Source of the DNA: Thuidium tamariscinum | Lineage: Eukaryota; Streptophyta; Bryopsida; Hypnales; Thuidiaceae | Reading direction: 5' to 3' | NCBI GenBank assembly: GCA_947034885.2 | Contig: OX344749.2 | Span: 30,519,501-30,583,500 of the forward strand | Length of the DNA: 64,000 nt | Shown: positions 11,965 to 24,000 of the stretch, piece after piece | Numbering within the stretch: position 1 is the stretch's first letter | Layout: the number at the start of each line of letters is the position of its first letter | Translations under genes and position numbers: made by a program | The notes under the pieces: model-generated | The model's database searches: none | Told to the model about the DNA's origin: nothing | What the model saw: the letters and a program-made list of their open reading frames with translations, nothing else

Positions 11965-11994
11965 TATTATCTTGACTGTGTTCCACATTATTTT

Positions 11995-12284
11995 GTGCCG
12001 AATCAAAATGACCTGAAGTTCCGCAGTCTGGGAGCATCATGGAATCGCAGGATGCGGATCTTTCCAAGTGGGCGGGCCACCGACAGGGACTACAGTAATG
12101 CGTGGAAATCCCTTCGCCAACTCCCCTCCTTCAGTTGCTGTTTTCTTCAGATGAAACAGTCGGTAGGTACCTTAGCGGTGGAAATAATTGTCCACTTGGA
12201 CTCTTGGAGCCTCAAAGTCCATCAGAACACCACTGCTAGCAAATCGCCCCTTCGTTTGGTGGGCCGGATTTGGTGCAGCACGTT
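11995..12284 (+). other. GC-richer stretch of unknown nature
   Basis: A 140-codon plus-strand open frame runs through here into the neighbouring MITE, so most of its 3' end is repeat-derived. A second frame starts ATGGAATCGCAGGATGCGGA near 12041 and stops after 19 codons. I recognise no domain. It may be a decayed gene fragment next to the family D elements. Confidence 0.25.
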
Positions 12285-12531
12285 AAATCCTACCATCGAA
12301 GGTGGGCCCAACCGGGTAAAACTCGAGTTACCTTGGGGTAAAACTAAAAAGCCTCCTATTTTGTGCCGTGTTTTTGGGTGTGTTCTTGACTTTGCCTGGC
12401 TAATTTGGGGTCTCTGATTGCAAATATGAATTCAGATTTTGCAAAAAAAAATTGTGCAAAAAATTAAAAAATTCAGCATTTATCCCTGGGGTAAATCCAA
12501 CCTGCTGGGCCCACCTTCGATGGTAGGATTT
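12285..12531. mobile_element. MITE, family E (GAATTCAGAATTTGCAAA core), copy 1
   Basis: The ends AAATCCTACCATCGAAGGTG and its exact complement pair over about 26 bp. The inner core CCTATTTTGTGCCGTG, then GGGTCTCTGATTGCAAATAT, then GAATTCAGATTTTGCAAAA is shared with copies at 17403-17606 and 41425-41662. No transposase is present. Confidence 0.7.
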
Positions 12532-13268
12532 GACGTCCTCCGGATTTGGTTTGCAATCTGGTGCAATGAGGTTGTAATGCCCAATTACAGTGGTTTGCCT
12601 ACATAACTTCGTTGGCATTTTGGCTTTTTCATTTGGCATGCAAATTTCATCCTCAATGTTCATCTCGAATGTTCATTTCCTAGTTGTGGTTTACATTGGG
12701 TAATGGCTCTTGTCGTTGGACATTTAGCAATATAAAGGGCTTTCTTGTTAGGCTCCACCCTCCTCCTCATGGACCCTCTATAGTGTGAAATGCCATCCTC
12801 TTCAAGCATTGCCCTACACCAACAATCCTGGATAGAGTTCCAAAGGTTGTTCTGACACAAAAAATTGATCCTTGCATTCAGTTGTCATTGAAATTCAAAT
12901 TGGGGCTCTCATCATTAGATTCCGTCAAACTTCAATCGGTGAAGTTCAACTAGCATTAGGGTTTTCTTTTTAGGCAATTAAATGTCTAATTTCCTCAAAA
13001 AAAAAAATATAGGCAACTTCAAGCCTATAGAAAAAAGTGAGGATAAATATGTTAAAAAATGCCAAACTATAATCATGGCCCTCTACACTAGAATTACCAA
13101 AATGCTTTTAAAACCTCATTTCGTTTGTCATACAAAGCCAATACATACAAAAATTGCATACAAAAATTACATTTGTAAAATTGTATATTCAAAATTGACC
13201 TCCTTCAATTACAGCCCCCCCAAAGTAAAGAGCCACACAACTTAAAACCTTCTTGAAAGAAAGGCCCA

Positions 13269-13533
13269 TTAGGGGATTTTTGAAGCCATTGGAAGACTGC
13301 GGGAATGCAGTTTCTGCCGTGTGAACAGGAATCCTATGTGGCCGAGAGAGTGCTAGATCATTAAATTTATTTATTTTTGAAAAAAAAAATGGGGGACTTT
13401 TTTTCATATTTCAAGACCCCCAATTTTTTATTTATTTTGGGTAAATGCTGGCCTGGCAACGGCCAGCAGTTACGGGAATAATTTCAGAGAACAGCCCCGA
13501 AACGACCCTTAGGAGGCCTCAAATCCCCTCTAA
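13269..13533. mobile_element. Dispersed inverted-ended element, family F, copy 1
   Basis: Left end TTAGGGGATTTTTGAAGCC; right end GGCCTCAAATCCCCTCTAA. The inside has GAAGACTGCGGG, GTTTCTGCC.TGTGAAC, GAGAGAGTGC, TTTTTTTCATATTTCAAGA, GGCCAGCAGTTA and CAGCCCCGAAA. A close copy lies at 39038-39316 and a decayed inverted copy at about 61830-62095. The class is unclear: no certain target duplication was found. Confidence 0.65.
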
Positions 13534-13865
13534 TCGGACACAACCATTCGTCCAAAAACAAAACAAAAAACACCCTAGATAGGCAGGCGCAAGCCCTTGA
13601 GTTAGATCATCCCCAACGCATGGCTCAGAATTTGACTCATAATCTGACCTTTGGAGGGCTCTCAAACTCTGGCCGGGCCGGGTGTTATTTATCTGCCCCA
13701 CTGTTGAACAGTGCAAGTAGCCCTCTAAAAGAGAATTTTTTTTAAATCAAATTTTCCAATTTTTTTTGCTTTCAATTTGAAGCCAAAGAACATTGGGTTT
13801 TTAAAGAATTCTTTGAGATCTCGCTCTCCTTGCTTGAGGAGATCTCTAAATAATTTGGGAATGCA

Positions 13866-14094
13866 TTACAACAAGGCTCCTTATATCCCCATGGGGTGGA
13901 GGGAGGTGCTCCAATCCATGTGGGATATAAGGATTTGAACTAATTTGAACTAAGAATTCAAATTTTTAATTTAAATTTTCAAAATTCAAATTTTGAATTC
14001 TTAATTCAAACTAGTTCAAATCCTTATATCCCACATGGATTGGAGCACCTCCCTCCATCCCATGGGAATATAAGGAGCCTTGTTCCATTGTAAA
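13866..14094. repeat. Long palindrome (foldback element), arms about 100 bp
   Basis: The left arm (AACAAGGCTCCTTATATCC ... GGGATATAAGGATTTGAAC) is matched by its complement on the right with few mismatches, centred on AT-rich sequence near 13980. The transcript would fold into a long hairpin. No coding capacity and no clear target duplication. Confidence 0.8.
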
Positions 14095-14156
14095 CTCACT
14101 TCTTCTTACAACCACATGAAGTGAAAGTTGGAAGGCATGAGTTTCCATGGGAAGTG

Positions 14157-14243
14157 GAGCTCACTACATCCTCTTGAGGTGTAGGGAGGTGTCCCATATG
14201 GATTGGGACTCCTCTCTCTACCTCAAGAGGATATAGTAAGCTC
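14157..14243. repeat. Second, shorter palindrome
   Basis: GAGCTCACTACATCCTCTTG pairs with CAAGAGGATATAGTAAGCTC, with further pairing through the GTAGGGAGGTG and CTCTCTCTAC segments. It lies 60 bp from the larger palindrome and shares its style of wording (GGAGGTG, CCATATGGATTGG versus CCACATGGATTGG), so the two are probably related. Confidence 0.65.
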
Positions 14244-14684
14244 TATTTTTTGTGAAAAACTGAAGCCAAAATGGAAAATGAATTCCTTGAAATTGCTTAT
14301 AAGCATTTCATATTAAAATTAAATTGAAATTGGATGGTCAGTTGGGGTCTCTGTACCTCGACATTGGGGCCAAAAGTACAGTCAAACTCCCTTCCAGGCC
14401 CTGCCATGAACCCACAAATTTCCCGTCTGCTCAGTAAATTAAGCCGTGTGCGGCCATATTTTGAGTTTTATTTTGCGTCCGGTGGGGTACAGACAGTTGG
14501 CTGACTCGGTGAAATGCCCAGGTTGAGTGACATTTTGAGCTGCGTTGGGGATGCTCTTATTTACCGACTTTCAGTTCGTCTAGGGGAGCCAGCAGGTACT
14601 GCGCTCATGTACACCGCTGTACTGAAATTGTACTGAAATCATAATTTAGACTTTTAGCAAAGATTATATGAATTTCAGAATATA

Positions 14685-15064
14685 GTGGAAGCACCCAAAA
14701 CCGTCCAAATAAGGAATTCAGCATAGTTGGAGGCAACTTTTTCTAAAAATGATATCTTCTAGTATTAGCAAGTGAAAATCATGAATATTAAAAAAAATTA
14801 GATTTTTTGGATATAGTATGTAGTTTCTATAAATTTTCAAAGTGTTTTCTTTCTAGACCACTAGAACTATCCTATAGGTGTACCCTCAATTGAACTTTGT
14901 TGAAATCAGCGGTGAGCCAATCAGATATTTCTATGTGTCCTTGAAATGCATCAACCAATTAAAATCAAGCATGTACCAAATTCATTAAGGGAACTCTATT
15001 GACACATTTGAGTGAGTCTACAATCCACTGCAAGGGACACATTTGGAAATGGGTGTTTCTCCCT
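14685..15064. mobile_element. TA-flanked MITE, family C, copy 2
   Basis: The left end GTGGAAGCACCCAAAACCG and the right end GGGTGTTTCTCCCT are flanked by TA (14683-14684, 15065-15066). The internal order follows the copy at 3061-3443. The left terminus is eroded by about 2 bp. Confidence 0.6.
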
Positions 15065-17402
15065 TATTGCTAACCAAACTTTCCCATTCCCTATGAGGGT
15101 GGACAGAGGGTCACAATAGGGCTTTCACACATACTTTAGCTCAATTGTAATTCTTAGAGAATGTGCATGTGGCATTTCTTAGTTAGTAGTTAGTGGTCAT
15201 GGTAGGTGTGATTTCCTTGAGAATTGAGGGTGCCATTTCTTCACCACCAAAAGTGAAGAAATAACACTTTGTGAGAAATTTCTCAAATTTTTTTTAGTGT
15301 GGTTGGCTAAGCGCGAGTTTCATAGCTCCCATCTAGCTCTATAGGACAAAAAAACTTTGAGAACTGCTCTAAACAACAAAACGGGGGGTTACAGTAGGAG
15401 GTTTGAACTCCAAGAGGGCATTAAGAGCAAATACAACTCAGAGGTATATTTTTCTTTCTTCAATGTACCAAATCTGTGCATTTTAGGAGGTGGTTGCTTT
15501 TAATGGCCACAAATGAGCACTTTTTTTCAACTTCAAAAATTTGTAACTAATTCCACAAAGCTCAAAAAATATTAAACAAATTGGGTTAGATACCTAGATT
15601 TCACTTGTCTTTCAAGGAAAATTCACTAAAAAGTATTTCAAGATGTATCACCTCCCCAAAATTCAATTCTAACGTTTAGATGATCGGTTAATGGACCTCC
15701 TACTTGAGACCTCCTTTATGTGGAACAACTCGCCCATTTGCTTCTCTTTTTTCTCACTCTAAATTTTTGGACTTCAAAGAAATCTACTTCTCAGAGGAGG
15801 TGTTACTACCCCTAATGTCTCCTTGTATACAAGGAAGTGAATTTAGTTATAGTTTTTACATAATTAGTAAATTTTTTCTTTTCATTGTTTGTGGATTTAT
15901 GCACTTTGTAGATTATAAGATATGGAGTCTTTGAAAACCATATCTACTGGCAAACTAAAACTTCTCATAACTTTCACTTCATTTATCTAAATGGAATGAT
16001 TCAAAGCTTCTTACGTACATATAATTCTAGAAAATGAGTTTCAATTTTTTTTCAAAGAGTGATTTTTAAAGAAGTTTTTCACTTTTTTTAGCTGCCCGGG
16101 CTGCCCAAAGATTAAAGAAAAACACAAATTATGCAATAACTTTTTAACCTTGTATACAAATGTTGTAAAAATGATTGGACCTTAAAACTACTCCTTTAGG
16201 CTTGAGCACACGCTATGTAAACGTTTCAAAGAAAAAAAAATTCCATTTGTAGTGACCTGGACATCCAAAATTGCAAGGTTGCCAAAAAATGCAGTTTAGT
16301 CCTTTAGGGGTTAAAGAAATGTGATAAATTAAAATTATAATAATATATAATTATAAATATTTTTTGGTCTTGAAATTGTGTTTGTCCTATCACAAATTTA
16401 TAATCACCCTATAGAATTATTGAAGCCAGTATTATTGCTATATAATGGAGATAAAAACATGTTTTAGATTTGTAATAATTTTGCAAGTATGAAATGAGAT
16501 TTTATATTGATGAATGATCAAGTGAATGATCATTCGCTATTGTAAATTCTTTTGATTTCCATTTGACATTGTTATTTGACATGGAAACCATGTATCCTTG
16601 AAACATTGAAGTAGAGGTTCCATATCCAACGGATGGGTGGATGCCAAGAAAAACTTTCTCTAGGATAAAAGTGCAACTATTCATCTTCAGAATTTTGTGT
16701 GGAAAGGAGAGTCAAAGCTTCTATTGTAGTTTCACTCTCTTCCAATGACTACTTTTGGATAATTTTAAACCAATGATTCCTACAACCACCACTCTACCTT
16801 TTAATCTTTGAAGGACAGATTGGTGACTTTGGAAATCATTCCATTCCTTTTGGCATTGTGTCGATAGTTGATTTAACCCTTAAATATTGCTACAAATGTT
16901 TGGTGTCTTATGAATGACAAAGAATCTTTCCTTGTAGGACAGAAGTGCAACTTTCATCCTCGCTATTATGGGTGGAAAAGGGAGATCTTGTACAATACTT
17001 GGACTTCCAATGAATATATTTGGCTTATTCAAAGTAGATGATGTCACAGTCACTAGTCCATCCTTCAAGGGTTAAGAAATTCCAGAGCCACCCATTGCAA
17101 GTCAGATTCATGTACAAGGCATCCCTTTTCACACAAAATTTCAAGAATGCATAGTTGCACTTCTATCCAGACCTATGCTTCTCTATCATTCATCGACTAG
17201 AAAATGACTGCCGCATGCTTCATGGGTTAAGAGATATAAAATAGGGTAGAGACACTCGTGCTATCCACTTGTTTCTCCATCGGTACTTCATGGATCCGCC
17301 CATTGAGGTAAAATCCGTACTCCACTACCCCACTGACGGCAGACGTCAACTTTGGTTCGTTTTACCGATCAAAAACAACAGAAAAAACAACAGAAATCGG
17401 GA
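15065..17402. other. Intergenic DNA with several dispersed repeats, no gene
   Basis: About 15697-15813 is a small inverted-ended element related to 11861-11964. About 15950-16320 has a diverged partner at 35310-35680; both carry CTCATAACTTT, a CTGCCC motif and CCTTTAGG.GTTAAAG at the end. About 16630-17190 holds three diverged copies of a unit with GTGCAACTATTCATC and GTGGAAAGGAGAG words, one inverted; a fourth copy is near 49926-50020. The short open frames here are parts of these repeats. Confidence 0.45.
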
Positions 17403-17606
17403 GAACTGACCCCTTATTGCCCCAGTCAACAGCAGGTTGACTAAATTGCCCCCTATTTTGTGCTGTATATTTCGGATTTTCTTCACACCACCTAGCTAAT
17501 TGAGGGCCTCTGATTCCATATATGAATTCAGAATTTACAAAAAATAAAATTTGCAAAAAATAAAAAATTCCAGGGTTTGCCCCGGCGGGGCAATAAGGGG
17601 GTCAAT
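17403..17606. mobile_element. MITE, family E, copy 2
   Basis: Inverted ends GAACTGACCCCTTATTGCCC and GGGGCAATAAGGGGGTCAAT flank the family core (CCCTATTTTGTGCTGT, GAATTCAGAATTT). It lies directly upstream of the GC-richer leader of the receptor kinase gene. Confidence 0.65.
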
Positions 17607-17880
17607 TCACCCTGGCCGCCACACGGCAGACCTTACTGGGTAAGTTACTGGGTAAGCTTAAATGGGACCACGGGAGCATTCACAACAGTTGCGCATCTCT
17701 GGAGCCATTCTGCAGAATATTTGGAGGGATGGAATCTAACAAACTTGACAAACCTGCCAGGGGTTGCGGGTCTCGCGCGAAAAGACACACGCTGGTGCTG
17801 AATTTCAACACACTGAGTGCGTGACGCACATGAGGATTGCTCTCGATCGATCCCAGGAAACTTCGGTTTACCCGTGTTTT

Positions 17881-17888
17881 CATATATA
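17881..17888 (+). promoter_or_regulatory. Candidate TATA box of the receptor kinase gene
   Basis: CATATATA in a GC-richer stretch about 200 bp before the start codon. If transcription starts about 30 bp downstream, the more distant in-frame ATG near 17827 would lie outside the mRNA. This is positional inference only. Confidence 0.3.
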
Positions 17889-18084
17889 CTCCGTACATGT
17901 TTGCACATTTATGCAACAATTGAGAGGTGATGACAACGCTTGGAACAGTCGACGGGTGGCATATAATTTGGGACACACTTTGGCAGAAGAAGGGATCGAG
18001 AATAGGCGAGCGGGGCTTGCAGAGACCTTTCCTGATAGCAATCGGCTAGAGGCTCGATCATCAGTCGCAAGCCAGTGTCCAGCG

Positions 18085-21000
18085 ATGGAGAGATACTGGG
18101 ATACCAGGTGCAAATTTTGCTGGAGTTTTGTGGTTGCCACCCTTCTCCTCTGCAGTTCCAGGGTGCCAGCGACATTAGCTCTGACTCATACAGGTTTGTC
18201 ATGCTCACCAATCTGGACCGCACACATCGGGTTGCATTTTACACTCGCTACAACCCAACAAGTCTTCGTTTCAGAACTTTGTTAAAAATTTCAGTGTACT
18301 AGCAACCCATGGACATTAGCTAGCTCGAGACCGAATCCTCTTGGTTCAGGTTCTCTCCAGAAGCACGAAATCTTGTCACTTAATCAATCCGATTGTGCAG
18401 TTTTGTGGTTTAACGTCAATTTCGTGACAGTGGTGCGATTCCAACTCCAGAAATGGAAACTTTATACGTACATCACATAGGTCTGAATTCTTGGTTTGGT
18501 ATGGATTTATATCTCAGAACAGGTGTTCTGAAAGGTGCCAACGTACGTATTGGAATACCGCCAGTTCAACGCGCGAAATTTGACGGTAATTTGGTTTCAA
18601 ATTTCCATCGAACGGGACTTGTCGATCGTACGCCCACACAGATCGAAGCATTAGAAAATCCTCCGACCAGCTTGCGCAAATAATTACTAATCTCGCTGTG
18701 TACGTATTGATGGTAGATTTTCTGAACATCGACTGTGGTGCGACTGACACCTACGTCGACCCCGTCACCGGCCTCACTTGGGTCCCCGACACTGCTTACA
18801 TTTCCTCAGGGAAGCTCCACAGCCCTGCCGTCATCCCCGCTGGTCTCCAGAACTTCACCGAATTCAAAGTCCTCCGCTACTTCGACGACCTTCGTCCCAA
18901 GAACTGCTTCACCTTGCCCGTAGGCAACGGCAGCACCTACTTGCTGCGGGCGACGTTCTTCTACGGCAACTACGACAACAGGAACCAGCCGCCGTCGTTT
19001 CAGGTGGCCCTCGACGCCGACGTCATGGAAAACGTGACCGCTCCGTCGGGCGATTCGTTCACCTATGTGGAATTCCATTATGTGGCGCAGGGGAGCGAGA
19101 GCATCCTGTGTCTGCTGCGGACGTCGCCAGAGGAGACGCCGTTCATCTCCGGAATCTCGCTGAAACCGGCGTCGGCGATGACCAAGGGTCATGTGCAGGG
19201 CTACGGAGATCTCCTGCAAGAAGGGCGGGTGATGAAGACGGGCAGCCGTGTGAATTACGGCGAAACCAAAGTGATTCGGTAAGCACAATTTGGACCGCCG
19301 CCTTGTCTTCTTTTTCAATTCTCATGAGTACTCCTGGTCCAAAGATTTGGGTAATGCCAGGGCTACGAATTCCGGGAATGCCGCACAATCTTCTGCTGCT
19401 GCTCTGGCATTTCCCAAGTCCCAACAACTAATCTGGCTACTAGGGATTTGTCTCACCTACGAGCTAGATCGACATCTTGCTACAAGTTCTGAAGAGTACA
19501 AATCTTCTCACAACATCGAAAAGGAAAGTCTCCACAGTAAGACCTTCATGGTGAATTTCGTTAAAATGGCAGTATTCCATTAGTTTGGCACTTTTGACAG
19601 TTCAGACCGCGCGGTCTAAAATCTAAAACTGTCATAGATTTCTGAAATCTACATGAGTTGTAGATGTTTGAAATCTACACTTGCCCAAGATGTCTCAAAC
19701 TATGTGGTCTGAAATCTAAAACTGTCATAGATTTTGAAATCTACATGGGTCCTAGATGTTTGAAATGTATACCCTTCCTAGATGTTAGTTTTCAGTTTAG
19801 ACCGTGCGGTCTGAAAATGGCATAAGGAATACCGCCGTTTTGGCGAAATTCACCATCTTCATGTCACCGGACATATTAACCTCTAAATGCTCAAGGCCTT
19901 TTTTGAGCTTGTAGGAATTTGTTCTAAAGTGAACAAAAAGTCAACTTTACGATGAGCTTTATCAATTTAAAAAAAAATGTAACAGTACAAATTCAAACTA
20001 GACATATTAGAGATCATTTAGGTAAAGAAAACTTGACAATATCACTTATGGATTGAAAGATTATAATGTTTGATCATGAGGGTGTTAAAGTTGCAAAAGT
20101 GATGTGAAGTCTTTCAATCCTCTTTTCATAAGTCAAATCTTAAAAATTGGTGACCAAAAATATATGAGGTGAAAGGGCCTAATATGCATAACTCCAATCA
20201 ATTTATGACTTTTCAAAATCTACTCTACAATTTTTGTACATGAATTTTTAATGTGATTTTTTCTCCAAAGTCTAGTGTATTTGAGGCTCAATTCCAAGAG
20301 CCCTCAACACTAGAGAAGTCAAGATTGCAATGGGCACCCTTGGACAAAATCTTGAATAGAAAAATTGTAGTCAATCATTTTTAAGATCGGGTTTTTGATG
20401 GTTGAAGTAGACTTTGAAAAGAATTTCCCTAAAATACAAACTACTCAAAATAGAAACTTGATAAGATTTTAATTAACTTCAAAGTTTTCCAAATACCAAA
20501 TTTTGGTGCCTTGGGCATTTAGGGGTTAAGAATTACCAAAATACTAATGTTTGAAGTGACATTCATTTGAATATAATCCTAAATGGTTGAAGGTCTTGTT
20601 AAAAGCAAGCAAGCTTGGATTCATATGTACCAATCATGGCTTTTGGGGGGCTTTCTAGTGCTAGATTGTATCAAAATAAAATAATTTGGCTACAAAATGG
20701 CAAAAAATCATGAAGTTTTTTACTTATAACTTTGCATTAATAAAAAAAATTGAACGAAATCCCTAAATTGTGAATGAAAACAAAACTATGTTTGTACAAT
20801 ATGTGATAATGTGATATTTTCTATCCAATATGTGGATGAATTTTGAAATTCAGAGCACTACTTTAACATTTTATGTTTCTACTTTAGCATTTTATAAAAA
20901 ATGAAAAAAAGAAGCCTTAGTGCCAAGTGTGGAAAGAAGCTAGCAACTCTTTCCCTTGACATTTCTTATATTGCAATTAATTTCAAGTTGAACCCAATAA

Positions 21001-24000
21001 AATAAACAAAGTATAAGACTATGCCCTAGGAGAGGACACTTCCTGTTTTTTAATAACCTACGTGCGGCGGAAGATAGGGTACATTTAAATAATCTTGGGT
21101 AAAATTTATAAGAAATTTATATATAAAATAGGGGACATTAAAAAGGCAAAGTGTTTTAAAAATAAAATAGGGATGATAATATGGCTGATTTTTTCGTTGT
21201 ATGGTAAAATATGGACTCTTTTAATGTTGCCAAGTAATGATTACAAGTAATTGATAGCCCCCCTAAAAATACCTCACCGCCGCACGTGGGTCCCCCAAAT
21301 ACACAAGAAGTGTCCTCCCCGGGACTATGCCAACAACTTATTAGATTGTAAGTTGTAGAAAAAGGTTCAATCAAAGGTTCCCTAGTTCATGAATGGAAGG
21401 TTTATCTTTCTTCTCCTTTTAGTATAGTGAATGGGGACTTTCCATTCTATCCAACTATCTTCCTCACCTTGTTCTTTCCCTCAATTGCAGAGCACCAGAT
21501 GACTTCTATGACCGGTTTTGGTTCCCAGAGATTCCCTTTCTGAAATTCTACTTGTCTCCTACAACTAGCCCCATCGAGTTTCTATCCACAACCAATGTAA
21601 TCTCTAATTTAGTAGATCAAGACAAGTTTCCACCCTCTTCTGTGATGCAGACAGCCGTGACAAGCAACGGCACCTTAGCATCTATCCTCTTCTATCCAGG
21701 AACTTCCAACAACATCGAGTCATTGTATGTATCACTATACTTTGCAGAGATTGTACAATCCACAGGGACACCCATGCCAAGGAACTTTACTATTGATGTG
21801 TTGGGGGTGTCTTATCCCCTAAACTTAAAAGGGATGTTTTTATCGTATTACTATTATGAATTTTCTCACTCCAACTATATAGTGGACACAAATGCCACCA
21901 TAACTTTGGTGCCAATTATTGAAGCACTCAGGGGGCCCATTTTGAATGCTATGGAGGTTTTTATAGTCTCAAATCCGAAGATGGCTAAAACCATCGAAAG
22001 AGATGGTAAGTCAAGTCTAAATAAATAGAGGTCTTTTGAGAGGGGGAAGGGTTCATTTGGCAAATGATAAGGTAGATCAATATGAGAATTTTAAATATGG
22101 CTAGGACTTACTATGAATTAATTAAACAAGGACATCTTCTAAATGTTGGCAATGAATCCATTATAAATGTGTACTTTCTACATAGCTTAAGGTCAATTAG
22201 TGCAAAAGTTTGCTTCTATTTTTATACTTGAATAGGCATGTCTCCTGTTCAAAGGGTCAATGACACTTACTAGTAGGACATTAAAAAATTTACATAGAGA
22301 ATATTACTTCAAGCTCCCTCAATGTTGTAGTTAATCTTATAAAGGTTTGAAATATCTTTTGGAATCATGTTTTTTTACTTGACTATACAATCATATTATA
22401 GTAAAACTAAAAGTACGATACTATTATGCAATATTTATAAAGAAAATATTGTATTTTGTGATAAGATTATGGGGGATTTCCATGACTTTATAATATATCT
22501 CCAATGTAGATATGTACAATCCTCAATGAAGTTTTAAAGTTAAATTGTAGACATTCAATTATTCTTTGCCAAATGATATTTTTGCATGCTAGAATGGAAG
22601 TATTTGATGAATGATTTTAGATGCTAACATAAAATGGATGAAAAAATTGTGTAGCATTGGCTATTGAAGACATCAAAAAGAAGATGAATTTGACGGAATG
22701 GACAGGTGATCCATGTCTACCTACTAGTCATCTTTGGGTTGGTTGCATCCCCCCTGATGTTACTACACCAAAACCTCAAATTACTTCAATGTAAGTATTC
22801 TTCATTGTGTATGATTTTCTTAGAATGGTCTAATATTTTATAACCAATAATAACATGTTCATTTATTTGATTGAATAATTTAATAACTGTATAGCTATAT
22901 ATTAGATATTATTTATTCTATTCTTTAGAATTTTTAAAATGATATAATTGAACTTTGTAGAGAATTTTTAGAATTACAAATAGTAATGAACTAGAGAGAT
23001 CATTAAGAATGGTCGTTTTCTATAAATTTTGCTAAAATCTTTGTTTGTCATATTGTTGTCATGTTTGGAATATGAATTTGTCTTTTCTTTGGCTATGGTA
23101 ATTCTTGTGAACTTATTTTCATCAATAGTGAATCAATTAGTTCTAGTGACTAGGTTGCTAGAAGAATGTAAATCTTTGCAATTATATTCTATAGTAATAT
23201 TGGTGCATTTTTTTAGTAATTTTAATACATAAATATATTAGAGAATGTTTAGAAATCTTTCAGGATATCATCTAGTGGGCCCAATTCCAACTAGCTTTGC
23301 CAACCTCTCAGCTCTTACCAACTTGTGAGTACTCCAACTCTTAGAATTGCAAAAAGTTGTTTCATAGAATCTAACTCAATGGTTATAGTTGTCTACTTAT
23401 CCAACACACATAATATACTAGGATGTAAGCCTAGTTGTTCAAAGCTTCTATTTATGTTCATTTGAAATCTAATAAAAAATAATTGATTTCAAGATCTAAG
23501 GTAATCCAAGCCCTTTTGAATATAATGCTAGCCTTCTATCCTAATGTGCCAAGTATAGGTAGTACAATCCTACATTTGTCTTGTGATTGGTCAACTCACT
23601 ATTTATGGTTTACATTTGATATGTATAGATGTAAAAAGAGTTGAAGGATTCTTCAGCAATACATATGAAATTATAAATTATAAAACAATGAATCTCCCTT
23701 CTAATAAAGATATATGTAAATTAAGAATCATTTGTTTGACTTTTCGGAATCATTTGTGAGACCTTAAGAGAATTATCTCTTAATGTACAAAAATCATATT
23801 ACATGGTTAAATAGTTGATCTCTCTCTTGTGCAATGATACAAAAGCACCTTGTATAGTTTGTAGTCACATTCTAATTCATTGGATGCCAATGATGTATGT
23901 TAGGAGTTTGGAAAACAACAAACTCACTGGCCAACTACCGGAATTTTTGACAACTTTACCAATGTTGAGAGTGTTGTAAGTGTTGACCTCAATACTCTAA

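Noticed and set aside
11995..12417. 140-codon frame as a gene
   Set aside because: Its second half runs through a MITE end, and no domain or splice pattern supports it.
17764..18084. N-terminal extension of the receptor kinase
   Set aside because: The frame is open upstream with ATGs near 17827 and 17911, but extending would bury the signal peptide that begins at 18085.
18778..19431. 217- and 170-codon frames overlapping kinase exon 2
   Set aside because: Shadows of a GC-rich exon; only the malectin-like frame has family motifs and consistent splicing.
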